Below, in pieces: positions 46,883-56,284 of a stretch of 64,000 nucleotides of DNA. The notes under the pieces were generated by a model. It saw only the letters and a list, made by a program, of their open reading frames with translations. It did no database searches and was not told the origin of the DNA. The number at the start of each line of letters is the position of its first letter. Within the stretch, counting starts at the first letter, position 1. The position numbers and the translations under genes were made by a program. Source of the DNA: Clostridioides difficile_D (GTDB lineage: Bacteria > Bacillota > Clostridia > Peptostreptococcales > Peptostreptococcaceae); contig OX244046.1 in the NCBI GenBank assembly GCA_945861085.1, positions 3,410,001-3,474,000 on the forward strand, given 5' to 3'.

Positions 46883-48430
46883 TTACATACCTAAAATTTC
46901 TTTAATCTCTTTCACTACAGCAACAAACTTCAAATTCATAAAATTATATTGAATACAAATTTTCACATTATCATATATACAATTAATGAATGGGTTTCTA
47001 TCCATATCTATCATATATATATCAAGAATTTCTTTTATATCTATTGATTCATATAATAATTCACAAAAAGCTTCATATTCTTCTATATTTAAATTGCAAT
47101 ATCCTTTTATTCTTTCATTAAGTACATTTCCTAATTCAGTTTTTATTATATTTACTGTTTCCTTAGTATGTTTTACACTTTCCAAACTTACACAAATAAT
47201 ATAAATCTCTTCAATTTTGTCAAAGTTTAAATCTTTTTTTTCATTACAGATATTATTGAAAGCATTTTGAGCTTGATTGATAGAAGTAATACAAAATTTT
47301 TTTATTGCTTCTATTATATTATTCTTATCTTCCTTTTCAAAAGTACTTCTTTTTGGTCTTCCAGCTTTACATTCTATTATAAATAAAGTTTTTTCTTTTC
47401 TTATATATGCATCTGATGATCTTTTACATAACCCTTTGCCATATTTAAATTCAGGTATAAACTCATATTCTAATGCAGATCTTTTAATAACATCTTCTGT
47501 TATCAATTCTACATACTTTTCAAAAGGTCTCCCTAAAAAGTCTATCATTTTCTTTCTATCACTAGTACTGTCAACTATTTTCCAATATAAACCTTCAAAC
47601 CATAGATTTACTATTGTAAAACTATCTAAAGATATGTACTCATTATAGTTAATTTTTATTAAAGGATATTTATTTATTTCACTATAATCCCAGCTATCAT
47701 ATATTGTCTCTTTTGCCCAAGTCTTATATGATTGCATATCTTGTCCTAAACTTCTAATTATTTTATTATATTCTTCTATCTTATTTGTTTTACTAAGAAA
47801 TTTATTTAAATTCAATGTTTTAAATTTAAAATCTGTTAGATGAAATTGAAGCAGTAAAAATTCAATTGCTATGTATTCTTTTATTGATATGTTATACTTT
47901 GAAACAAATCCTTCATTTATATCCACATATTCCTTAAGATTATAAATTTCTTTTTGACTTGCTAATTTTACATATATTTCAAAGGCTCTTACTATTTCAT
48001 TTTTATAATTTCTTTGAGTATTAAAATAAATGTTTTTATAAATATAAGTCATAGGATTTATATTGTCTTTCTCCAGATAATCTGATATCATTATCTGAAG
48101 GTCAATAATATCTACTATGTCTTCTAAAAGTACCTTTAATTCAAATTTGTTATTGTTTAACTGTTCACTATAAGCCATTAGCCACTTTAAAGTATAAAAG
48201 AGCCCTTGCTTACTATATAAAACCCTATTTCTAATCTTGTTTTCATCTAAATTTTTTATTTTTATGTATATATATTCAAGATACCACTGAGTATCTAGAT
48301 TACTAAATAATAACCTTAATGCACTTAATGCTTTATTTATGTCTAAAGATCTAATCTTATCTATTATTTCATCTCTTGATACATCCCTGCCATACAATTC
48401 ACTATATACACACATAGCCTTCATTTGCAT
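46883..48430 (-). CDS. PD-(D/E)XK nuclease-like protein, candidate defence gene
   Basis: 515 residues. The first 280 are mostly helical and unrecognised. The C-terminal part (about 300-430) shows a restriction-endonuclease-like core: GRPFEKYVELI (Glu304), RSSDAYI (Asp340) and LFIIECKAGRP (Glu353, Lys355). That spacing fits a PD-(D/E)XK active site. It is a single gene between the integrase and ssrA, pointing away from ssrA, as expected for accessory cargo. No partner methylase is visible. Phage defence is inferred from location and the nuclease core only. Confidence 0.65.
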   Translation of the reverse strand: MQMKAMCVYSELYGRDVSRDEIIDKIRSLDINKALSALRLLFSNLDTQWYLEYIYIKIKNLDENKIRNRVLYSKQGLFYTLKWLMAYSEQLNNNKFELKVLLEDIVDIIDLQIMISDYLEKDNINPMTYIYKNIYFNTQRNYKNEIVRAFEIYVKLASQKEIYNLKEYVDINEGFVSKYNISIKEYIAIEFLLLQFHLTDFKFKTLNLNKFLSKTNKIEEYNKIIRSLGQDMQSYKTWAKETIYDSWDYSEINKYPLIKINYNEYISLDSFTIVNLWFEGLYWKIVDSTSDRKKMIDFLGRPFEKYVELITEDVIKRSALEYEFIPEFKYGKGLCKRSSDAYIRKEKTLFIIECKAGRPKRSTFEKEDKNNIIEAIKKFCITSINQAQNAFNNICNEKKDLNFDKIEEIYIICVSLESVKHTKETVNIIKTELGNVLNERIKGYCNLNIEEYEAFCELLYESIDIKEILDIYMIDMDRNPFINCIYDNVKICIQYNFMNLKFVAVVKEIKEILGM

Positions 48431-48775
48431 ATATACTTTTCTCCTTTTGAATAAATAAATTAAAGTTTATTTTAATTTTAAATTTTCTTACATAGTTATT
48501 TTGACATTTTGTTTTCTCCTACAGTATGAATTACTCAATCATTAAAGATAGTATAAATCCTGTTATACTATTTCAATATAAGTTACTAGATGTCAAGCTT
48601 TAGTATTATATTTATTAATCAATTATATATCATATAATTATTCCATATTATATAAAGTTTGAATTATAACCATTGTAAATACTCTTGCTTAATTTTCAAA
48701 AGATACTTATTTTACCATAATACTATTATCTAAAACATGTACTTATTCTATTTATCTATTTTTTCAACATCTTTT
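48431..48775. other. Non-coding stretch upstream of the nuclease-like gene
   Basis: AT-rich DNA that likely holds the promoter of the 515-residue protein and the decayed 3' part of the DUF3990 gene (EKDVEKID codons follow its stop in another frame). Confidence 0.4.
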
Positions 48776-48898
48776 TCAGTTAATTGCTTGTGTTTTTATA
48801 CTGATTACATAGAATCCCTTTCCAAAATCTAAAGAATCTCTTGAAAAGGTAATACTAGGCATCTTTACCACACAATATGAACCATGATATACAATCAT
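48776..48898 (-). pseudogene. DUF3990 (ADP-ribosyltransferase-fold-like) fragment
   Basis: ATG overlaps the stop of the upstream DUF3791 gene (TAATG). The 40 codons read MIVYHGSYCVV ... SLDFGKGFYVIS, the recognisable DUF3990 start, then TGA after KTQAIN. The usual protein is about 150 residues, so this is truncated, probably by a small deletion. Confidence 0.65.
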
Positions 48899-49125
48899 TA
48901 TATCATACCCTTTTCTTTAAGCACTTGCATTAAATCTTCCACTATGTAACCTTTACTTTGAGAATGTAGTGCTTCATAGCAAGGTATTATATAGTTATCT
49001 AAAATATCAGTATCATGTTTAAGAAGTTTATAAACCACTTCTGAATCTATATTCAATTTTTCTGCTAAAGCTTCAATGCAAAAAATAGAAATTTCTAGTT
49101 TTCTTTCATCCATTACAAACCTCAA
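48898..49125 (-). CDS. DUF3791 protein
   Basis: 75 residues with the DUF3791 pattern: IFCIEALAEKLNIDSEVVYK, then CYEALHSQSKGYIVEDLMQ. The start may be ATG 49125 or ATG 49113 (MDERKLE). The family commonly sits directly upstream of DUF3990, as here. A toxin-antitoxin-like or effector-immunity relation has been suspected for such pairs, but I cannot show it. Confidence 0.7.
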   Translation of the reverse strand: MRFVMDERKLEISIFCIEALAEKLNIDSEVVYKLLKHDTDILDNYIIPCYEALHSQSKGYIVEDLMQVLKEKGMI

Positions 49126-49269
49126 CTCCTATCAAACTTACATAATATATATTTTTATTAATTAACAACTTAAACTGTTTTACATTTATAAAAATATTAT
49201 ATCATAAAGTAGATATTAAAATTCTATGTTACCTAATATCATAATAAATAAAGGCTTTTTATATACACT

Positions 49270-49408
49270 AAATGCACTCCAATATACCCTCAAAAAAACC
49301 TCTTTCCCTGTGGTTGGGGTACGGTTGGTGGATTTTATCACCAAAATAAAAAATACTAGTCACTAAAAACTAGTATTTCCAAGTATTTCATCATTCTTTT
49401 TTCAAAAT
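49270..49408 (-). repeat. ssrA-side terminal region of the island
   Basis: This AT-rich end directly downstream of the tmRNA has a hairpin (AATACTAGT and ACTAGTATT around CACTAAAA) that could terminate ssrA. It also has the motif GGTTGGGGTACGGTTGGTGG (49312-49331) shared with the other island end. A decayed copy of the whole block is at 24995-25139. Confidence 0.6.
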
Positions 49409-49758
49409 TGGTGGAGACGAGGGGAGTCGAACCCCTGTCCGCAAATCTTTTCCTTGCTGCATCTACATGCTTAGCCAACTTCACTAATATCTCGCCTCAC
49501 ATAACGCCAAGTGGCAGGCTCTATGCTTAGCCAGTCCCAATTAATCTACTTCAAGTCGAGACACCCCTAAAGTAGTTCCCTGCATAATGACGTCCAGTCT
49601 TAGTCGGCAGGAGGACTAAGAGGGACGAGCAGCAACTAGGCTGCTATCGCGAAATTATCGTCTGCGTTTATTTTAAAGTTCCCCAGTTTTTACGTGACCC
49701 AGAGTAACACGACATGCAGCCTCAAGTTCCAAACCCACGTCGAAACCTTTACGCCCCC
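49409..49758 (-). ncRNA. ssrA: Transfer-messenger RNA
   Basis: The 5' end GGGGGCG pairs with CGTCTCC near the 3' end, leaving A and an encoded CCA (49411-49409). The T-arm (GGGGTTCGACTCCCC) is intact. The tag frame at 49665-49636 starts with the resume codon GCA, then encodes DDNFAIAA and a stop TAG, the tag known for C. difficile. It rescues stalled ribosomes together with SmpB, encoded 158 nt upstream in the same direction. Its 3' end is the attachment site of the island and remains intact after integration. Confidence 0.97.
49412..49425. repeat. att site, right end of the island within ssrA
   Basis: TGGAGACGAGGGGA, acceptor and T-arm bases of the tmRNA, identical to 35049-35062. The crossover must lie within or beside this core. 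Confidence 0.82.
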
Positions 49759-49915
49759 TTGATTAGTTTATAGTCCAGTAGACTCTTCGCAAACTTTATC
49801 ACCATTTTTATTAAATTTTTAATGTATATATAATATAATACTTTTAAGAATAAAAATCAATGTTATGTTCTAGATAATAAAGAATTTTATTCTAAAAAAT
49901 ACAGTTTTATCTAGT

Positions 49916-50371
49916 TTAATACTTCCCTGTCATTTCTCTTTCTATACGTCTTTGTGCGTCTTTCTTAGCCATATCTTGACGTTTATCATATAGTTTTTTA
50001 CCTTTTGCTAAGGCAATCTCTACTTTAACTTTACCGTTTTTTAGATACAAACTAAGTGGTATAAGTGAATACCCCTTTATAGTAGTTGCTCCAATAAGTT
50101 TTCTTATTTCATGTTTATGAAGCAATAATTTTCTAACTCTTAAAGGATCAACATTGAATATATTTCCCTGCTCATATGGACTTATATGAACTTGTTTTAA
50201 AAATACTTCACTATTATCTACAGATGCAAATCCATCACTTAGGTTAACTTTACCTTGTCTTATTGATTTTACTTCTGTTCCTTTTAATTCAATTCCACAT
50301 TCATAAGTTTCTTCTATAAAATATTCATGTCTTGCTCTTTTGTTTGTTGCTAATATTTTTTTACCAGCCAT
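49916..50371 (-). CDS. smpB: SsrA-binding protein SmpB
   Basis: 151 residues of the full family length. Typical segments are seen: TNKRARHEYFIEETYECGIE, KGTEVKSIRQGKVNLSDGFA and the basic C-terminal tail KLYDKRQDMAKKDAQRRIER. It binds tmRNA and brings it to stalled ribosomes. The ssrA gene lies directly downstream, a common arrangement. No ribosome-site anomaly. Confidence 0.97.
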   Translation of the reverse strand: MAGKKILATNKRARHEYFIEETYECGIELKGTEVKSIRQGKVNLSDGFASVDNSEVFLKQVHISPYEQGNIFNVDPLRVRKLLLHKHEIRKLIGATTIKGYSLIPLSLYLKNGKVKVEIALAKGKKLYDKRQDMAKKDAQRRIEREMTGKY

Positions 50372-50766
50372 ATAAATCTCACCTTCTTTGCTAGAAATTT
50401 CTTCAATAAATATTAGGAATTTGCTAAATATTTAATGTTGCCAAATTATTTGACTAACTTGTATGATAACATATTTAGGTCTTTTAGTCAATATTTCACT
50501 GATATATTAAGTTAATTAGGCAATGTAGAACAAATAACATGCCCATAAAATATAATACCCACAAACAATAAATAATACTCAAAATACCTATTGAAATAAC
50601 TATACATCCTTAAACAATCTAACTTAAATCTAAACATTTCAAAAACTTCTTAAAAATAGGTAAAAATTTGATGATAAAGTAGCCATTTTTTCAAAAAAAA
50701 TGTAATATATAATTATATCTTATAATATTTTAGAGATAAATTTTAACATAGTAGGGAGAAATTTGT
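50372..50766. other. Divergent intergenic region, smpB / AIM24 gene
   Basis: About 395 nt AT-rich, expected to contain both promoters. AGTAGGGAG precedes the AIM24-family start. No other element was recognised. Confidence 0.4.
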
Positions 50767-51594
50767 ATGGATTTAAGCAAAAAAGTAAAAATTTTAGAAA
50801 ATGCATCAGATGGTAAGAGCGAATTTGAAGTATTAGAATTTGAAAAACTTGAGGGAGCTTCTAGCCCATTAATGGCAATGGGATTATATTTTGCTAGAGA
50901 GGCTGGCTTGAAAGCTAGACAAATTAAGATAAAGTTAAATAATTCATCAATAAAGACAGAGGCTGGTGCATTGTACTATTATAAAGGAAATATATCTTCT
51001 GAAACTAAGATTGGTGGTGTTGGAGGTCTTTTCAAAAAAGGAATATCAGGAGCACTTACTAATGAATCAATGATGAAACCTGTATACAAAGGTACTGGTG
51101 AAGTTTACTTAGAACCTTCTTTTAAACATTATTTATTTATGAATCTTGATAATGATTCTATAATTGTTGATAAAGGATTATTCTATTGTTGTTCTGATAC
51201 AATAGAAGTAAAAGCATTTACACAAAAGAACTTCTCATCTGCTTTACTTGGTGGTGAAGGCTTCTTCCAAATAGAATTAAGTGGTACTGGTGTAATCGTT
51301 CTAGAATGTGTTGTACCTCAAAGTGAAATCGTAGAATATGAATTGAAAAATGGCGAAGAATTAAAGGTAGATGGTAACTTTGCAATAGCAAGAACATCTG
51401 GAGTTAATTTTTCTGTTACAAAATCAGATAAATCTTTAATTGGTTCTGCTTTAAATGGTGAAGGTTTCTTAAATACATTTACTGGTAACGGTACAGTTTG
51501 GCTAGCTCCAACTCAAGTAATGTACGAAAAATTAAGCTTTGGAACAATGCCTACTAATGATAATATGAATAATAAAGTTTCTAAGCAAAAATAG
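50767..51594 (+). CDS. AIM24-family protein
   Basis: 275 residues, soluble and rich in beta strands. The AIM24 (TIGR00266/DUF124-like) features are ARQIKIKLNNSSIKTEAGAL, GGLFKKGISGALTNESMM and GEGFLNTFTGNGTVWLAPTQ. Bacterial members have no established function; a few link to membrane or stress responses. It is a single gene with its own terminator. Confidence 0.85.
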   Translation: MDLSKKVKILENASDGKSEFEVLEFEKLEGASSPLMAMGLYFAREAGLKARQIKIKLNNSSIKTEAGALYYYKGNISSETKIGGVGGLFKKGISGALTNESMMKPVYKGTGEVYLEPSFKHYLFMNLDNDSIIVDKGLFYCCSDTIEVKAFTQKNFSSALLGGEGFFQIELSGTGVIVLECVVPQSEIVEYELKNGEELKVDGNFAIARTSGVNFSVTKSDKSLIGSALNGEGFLNTFTGNGTVWLAPTQVMYEKLSFGTMPTNDNMNNKVSKQK

Positions 51595-51673
51595 CGGTTT
51601 TATAAATATTTATTAAATCATTATTGAGTTTATAAAGTCACTATAAGTTTTATTAGATTATTATTGTAAAATC

Positions 51674-51732
51674 AGAGTGTGGAAATATTTATGTGTATTT
51701 TTTAAATAAAAATTTCCACACTGTGTCAAATT
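51674..51732 (+). terminator. Terminator after the AIM24-family gene
   Basis: AGTGTGGAAAT pairs with ATTTCCACACT across an AT-rich loop; T-rich bases follow. It is about 80 nt after the stop. Confidence 0.65.
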
Positions 51733-52590
51733 ATTATACTTGATATATATACAATTCAATTTAGGAACATAGTCTAACATTCATAAACATATTCAAGTAA
51801 TGATTTCTCTTAGTAATTATTCTCATCCCTTATTCTTTGATTATATTTATCTTATTCCTAGCTTTTATGTCCTATTATATTTCTCATCTTATTATTTAAA
51901 TTAGGCATTAGCTTATCTAAAATCTCGTATTTTCTTAATAATAAAGTTTACATCTATACTAAGTTCACAAAATAATCAAGGTAGTCAAGAGGTTCAATTT
52001 TATTTGATTTTAAAAATTTAAGTGAACTTGCTCTCATACATAGCTTTTTGAAATTATATCTGTAGAAAATATTATTTATAGCTATAATTAAATTAACTGA
52101 TTAAGCTTTAGAAAATTTAGTAAAAAATGTAAGCTATATTAATATTTTTAAAGATTCTTTTTTATAACTACTAGAATACTGATTTAGTAGTTATTGTATC
52201 TCTAAAGTTTAAATATAGATAGATATACATTTGATAATTTGCCTATAATTTACCTACTATTGGAGCAAATACAATATATTAATAATAAGCTCCTAGAGGC
52301 AATAAATTAACTAATACACATAAAGATATTGATGTTGATTATACGACTATAGGAAACAAATTTAATAGAATTTAATAAAGCTAAGAAGTTATATATATTG
52401 TGAGGTTATTGAATTAGAAGATAGTTCAAAATTAGTTTGTAGTCTTCTGTGAATCCAATAAAAAGTACAGGGTACAAAATATTATTAATCAAGCTCTTAA
52501 AGATTTTATGGATAAATATAAATAGTTTTAATTATTTTATAAAATTTTAAAATATTATTAATTGCCTTAAATATTTTAATAGGGGGATAT
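51733..52590. other. Non-coding, decayed stretch
   Basis: No intact ORF. Between about 52390 and 52525 a frame reads like the end of a small protein (VQNIINQALKDFMDKYK) with stops before it. The rest is AT-rich debris. Confidence 0.35.
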
Positions 52591-53054
52591 ATGAATTTAA
52601 ATAAAGTTAAATTTACTGAAGAACATGCTATGGAAGTTACTAATGGAAATATGAAGGTGAATATTCAATATACAATCTACCTCCATGAGAGGAAATTAAA
52701 AAGAAGAATTTTTCACTAGCAAAAGAAGATAAAAGAAAAAATTTTATAAGTTTTATAAGCGACAATAAAGAATTGATAGGTTTTATAAACTTATTAGATG
52801 AAGGAAGCTCTGTATTCTTTGGTATTGGCATAAAACCAGATTATTGCGGAATGGGAATTGGTAAAGAAATAATTAGTCTAGGATTACAAGAATGTAGAAA
52901 TAAATATAATACTAAACCAATTGTATTAAATGTAAGAATCTGGAATATGAGAGCTGTAAAATGTTATGAGTCTCAAGGATTTAAAATAATTGATACTAAG
53001 AGACAAAAAACACCTTTAGGTGATGGAGAATTCTTTGTTATGAGGTATCAATAG
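52591..53054 (+). pseudogene. GNAT-family N-acetyltransferase, frameshift and nonsense mutated
   Basis: ATG 52591 follows AGGGGG and opens MNLNKVKFTEEHAMEV. Near 52645 the frame shifts to one reading KYEGEYSIYNLPP, then TGA where the family has Trp, then EEIKKKNFSLAKEDKR and on to the intact C-terminal half. That half has the acetyl-CoA site GIKPDYCGMGIGKEI (R/Q-x-x-G-x-G/A) and ends at 53054. The C-terminal 93 codons could still be translated, but not a full enzyme. Confidence 0.8.
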
Positions 53055-53320
53055 TTTATGACACTAGTTATATTGCTAATATAATAATTAAAATGAAAAA
53101 ACACGTGTACGTCGGTCATAGTAATAGTGGTCTTTAAAATATAAATTTGAGAGCTTTTGATAAAATTCAGTATACATATGTATTTTTATACTCTGGATAT
53201 ATACATCTATCTACATATATAAATATCAAGTTATAGTTTGTGTATATAAAAATAAACTTGTATTTTATAAATGTACTTTTTATTTGTATTACTTTTATTT
53301 TATCTAAAGCTCTCATTTTA

Positions 53321-53965
53321 TTACCTAATCTTTCTTTTTATTGGTTTTATCAAGAGAGATGCAATTATCAACACAATACTTCCAAGTATCAACCAATATT
53401 TCTCATCAAAACTTCCTTTACTCATAGACATTATAAAAAAATTTCCAACATACTTGTCTTTGGTCATCATATTTAAAATTAAATACCCTATAGACACCAT
53501 ATAACCTATGATTGTATTGTTAAATAAATTTGAGAAAAACATTCCCAAACTTCCTATAAACATAGCTGATACAAAGCTTCCAATGATATACTCAGCTACT
53601 GGAAAATCTCCTCCAAGATATATTAAAATATTTACGAAACCTATGATTAATACAGCTATACATATAGTTGACATCAGTATTCTAATTAATTGTACAACAA
53701 CTTGAGATAATGATTTTGATGATACTATTTCGTCAATCTCCTTTGATTGCTCTAGTGAAAATATGGGTACCAACATTACTATCCCTATTATTACAACATA
53801 ATTTTCTAAACATATAGCTGTTGAAATTCTATCTAAATTAGCTACTCCTTGTATTAGAGAAATCAGACATAGCAATATAATTGAACATACTAAATTAGTT
53901 AGTATGCTTAACTTGAAGTTTTCTTTTATTAAAACTAAACAGTTTTGAAAACTTTGATTTAACAT
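53321..53965 (-). CDS. ABC-2-type membrane protein, third gene of an exporter operon
   Basis: Likely start ATG 53965 (MLNQSFQNCLVLIKENF) after GGGGGAA; 214 residues with about six hydrophobic spans and few charges. It overlaps the end of the larger permease gene. It is probably the second membrane subunit of the exporter, with the ATPase at 55181. I do not know the substrate. Confidence 0.75.
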   Translation of the reverse strand: MLNQSFQNCLVLIKENFKLSILTNLVCSIILLCLISLIQGVANLDRISTAICLENYVVIIGIVMLVPIFSLEQSKEIDEIVSSKSLSQVVVQLIRILMSTICIAVLIIGFVNILIYLGGDFPVAEYIIGSFVSAMFIGSLGMFFSNLFNNTIIGYMVSIGYLILNMMTKDKYVGNFFIMSMSKGSFDEKYWLILGSIVLIIASLLIKPIKRKIR

Positions 53966-55184
53966 CAAGATTCCCCCTTCTTTTTTGCTCATATAAGAAT
54001 ATAGTTAACAAAACAATCACTAATGCTCCTAGACTCATTATGAGTCTATTATTCATAATCTGATTAAAGTTTTGTGCAATAATATCTCCATTTAACACAC
54101 TATTATGTCTTATCATTAGCCCCATTGTTGGATAATCACCTTTAAGACCTGTAGAATTTATACTGTAAAACCACCAAATTAGTTGTACAATAATTGCTAA
54201 TGGTGTATCTGTTAATATAGTAAGACTCATCCCTATAGCTGTAACTATCATAAGAGTTGGTAGTATCCACCATAATGTATATTTTATAAATGCTAAATTA
54301 TCAACAGACATACCTTTATCTTTAGCAAAGAAAATCAAAGGAAATAAATCTTTCATACCTAAAATTAATACTGGCAATATCATCATAAAGACAAGTGCAA
54401 AATATCTTGATAAAACTATTTTGCATGAAGATACTTGTTTTGAATAAATAATTTCTCTCATTCTGGAACGCTTATCTTTAAGTGACATAAAAACTGCCAC
54501 AAATACTGGAAATATACTTAAAACTATACCTATATAATCACAAAAAATTCTTGCATAACCATTAGTAACTTTATCTTTTTGTATTGTATAGTTGTAATTC
54601 TGTATAGCTTCATTATAAGTAATTGGAACTACTCCAAATCTTTGTAATTTGTCAAAAGCATATGCAGACCCACCACCTAAAATATCATCTACTCTTTTCA
54701 TTATTTCTTCAAATCTTTCAGGTGATACTCTAGAATAATCTATTTTTATACTCTCACCTTTTTTCCAAAGTGAATTTATTTCATCAATGCTACTACCAGT
54801 TATTTCTTCAATATATTTTTCTACAGTTTGTGTTTTATTTTGGTCCAATTTTATAGACTTAGCTATTCCTGTTGGATATGTTGTATATGAATTTTTTTGA
54901 TATTCTCTAATTAAATTTATAGTTGCATTTGGAATGACTTTTTCTGTTTCCATAGATTCTTTTTGACCATATGGATATTGATTGTGTATAGAGTAATATT
55001 CCTCAATATTTGCTACTTTTTGTGGAGCAACTAATGGATTCCCATCATTAGGAACATTTTTACTTACATCATTTGAAACTGAACCTCCAAGCTGAGAAAT
55101 ATAGAAAAGCACTAAAACTATAATAAAAACATAATATACTGCACTCTTTAATATATTTTTACATTCTTTTATAAATAGATTCAT
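53895..55184 (-). CDS. ABC-2-type permease with large extracellular loop
   Basis: 429 residues: an N-terminal membrane span (about 12-30), a long external segment (about 35-210, with SYTTYPTGIAKSIKLD), then five or six spans from about 220 to 400. This is the ABC-2 exporter permease shape. Its start overlaps the ATPase stop by 4 nt, and its end overlaps the following permease gene. Lantibiotic immunity-like or cell-envelope export are possible roles. Confidence 0.82.
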   Translation of the reverse strand: MNLFIKECKNILKSAVYYVFIIVLVLFYISQLGGSVSNDVSKNVPNDGNPLVAPQKVANIEEYYSIHNQYPYGQKESMETEKVIPNATINLIREYQKNSYTTYPTGIAKSIKLDQNKTQTVEKYIEEITGSSIDEINSLWKKGESIKIDYSRVSPERFEEIMKRVDDILGGGSAYAFDKLQRFGVVPITYNEAIQNYNYTIQKDKVTNGYARIFCDYIGIVLSIFPVFVAVFMSLKDKRSRMREIIYSKQVSSCKIVLSRYFALVFMMILPVLILGMKDLFPLIFFAKDKGMSVDNLAFIKYTLWWILPTLMIVTAIGMSLTILTDTPLAIIVQLIWWFYSINSTGLKGDYPTMGLMIRHNSVLNGDIIAQNFNQIMNNRLIMSLGALVIVLLTIFLYEQKRRGNLDVKSKFSKLFSFNKRKLQVKHTN

Positions 55185-56053
55185 ATCTTATCTCCTCCCA
55201 TTATAAGCATATATCCATCTTCAATAGTTGGATTACAATCTACTGCTGTCTCAAAAGGTTTATCATCTGATATAACCCTAAGTGTAGCCTTTCCACCTTG
55301 AGTCAACATACCTATAACTACAAATCTACTTTTTATATTTTCAATATCTTTTTTATCTACTTCAATACTATATACTTTCCCTTCTGCTAGCTTTGCTAAT
55401 GCCTCAGTTGAACCATTATAGATAACTTTACCACTATCCAAGATAGCTACGTTCTCACATGTAGCTTCTATATCTCCAACAATATGTGTAGATAGAATAA
55501 CGATTCTATCATTTGCAATTTCGCACAATAAATTTCTAAATCTTATACGTTCTTCTGGGTCAAGACCTGCTGTTGGCTCATCTACTATTAAAACTCTAGG
55601 ATTATGAATTAGTGCTTGAGCTATACCAAGCCTTCTATTCATACCTCCAGATAAAGACTTTACTTTCACATTCTGATAATTAGTAAGATTTACTTTGCTT
55701 AATAACTTTCCTATAATTTTTCTTCTTTTTCTTAGTGGTATACCCGATAAAACTGCTAAATAATCCATTGCTTTATATACTGTCATGTTAGGATACATTG
55801 AAAAATCTTGTGGTAGATAACCAACCATATTTCTAATTTCTTTAGTATTCTCAATAGGAACTCCACACATATCTATTGAACCTTCTGTCTTTAATAATAA
55901 AGTAGCTAAGATTCTCATAAAAGTCGTTTTTCCTGCTCCATTTCTTCCTAAAAGACCAAACATACCACTGTCAATTTCAAGATTTATATTATCAAGAGCC
56001 TGTTTTGTCCCAAACCTTTTACTAAGATTGGACACTGATATTTTCATTTCCAT
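55181..56053 (-). CDS. ABC exporter ATP-binding protein
   Basis: Start ATG 56053 (MEMKISVSNLSKRFG) lies 9 nt after GGGGGTG; 290 residues. Walker A GRNGAGKTT, signature SLSGGMNRRLGIAQAL, Walker B VLIVDEPTAGLDP and the switch His in LSTHIVGD are all present. It powers the two membrane proteins downstream, which overlap it by 4 nt. The C-terminal 70 residues are typical of ABC-2 exporters. Confidence 0.92.
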   Translation of the reverse strand: MEMKISVSNLSKRFGTKQALDNINLEIDSGMFGLLGRNGAGKTTFMRILATLLLKTEGSIDMCGVPIENTKEIRNMVGYLPQDFSMYPNMTVYKAMDYLAVLSGIPLRKRRKIIGKLLSKVNLTNYQNVKVKSLSGGMNRRLGIAQALIHNPRVLIVDEPTAGLDPEERIRFRNLLCEIANDRIVILSTHIVGDIEATCENVAILDSGKVIYNGSTEALAKLAEGKVYSIEVDKKDIENIKSRFVVIGMLTQGGKATLRVISDDKPFETAVDCNPTIEDGYMLIMGGDKI

Positions 56054-56284
56054 ATATAAATACACCCCCAAAAATAATTTTATAGAATTTTATTTTTATA
56101 AATTTTTTACTGTATCTTCATAATAAATCTCAAAACTTAAGATATTATTTATAAATTTCTAAATTTTTTCTAAAGATTTTAATTTTTCTGCTTTTAATTA
56201 AAATATCTATATTTTCTAAGTTTTAATTTGTACTTATTTTATTTGTGAGTCCGTTTTGTATAATAAAAATTAATATTCTAATCA

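Larger units (their letters stand above)
35049..49425. mobile_element. 14.4-kb integrated island in ssrA, phage-satellite (PICI-like) layout
   Basis: Bounded by the 14-bp tmRNA-end repeat, the element has a tyrosine integrase, excisionase-like protein, two divergent arms headed by XRE regulators, a DnaD-like protein and a DnaB-like helicase. It has no capsid, tail, terminase, relaxase or conjugation genes. That arrangement (regulator plus integrase in one arm, xis and replication in the other, cargo at the ends) matches phage-inducible chromosomal islands. An integrative mobilizable element without mob genes, or a defective prophage, are alternatives. Cargo includes three nuclease-like proteins. 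Confidence 0.75.

Noticed and set aside
35049..49425. Complete prophage
   Set aside because: No terminase, portal, capsid, tail or lysis genes are present in 14.4 kb.
49409..49758. Island integration disrupting ssrA
   Set aside because: The tmRNA is complete including CCA, tag frame and T-arm; the island carries the replacement end.
49755..49795. Promoter of ssrA (TTGCGA ... TATAAA)
   Set aside because: Boxes are 14 nt apart, too close for a confident call, so not listed as a feature.
53240..53504. Overlapping plus-strand ORFs of 77-78 codons
   Set aside because: Opposite the end of the ABC-2 membrane gene; hydrophobic antisense shadows.
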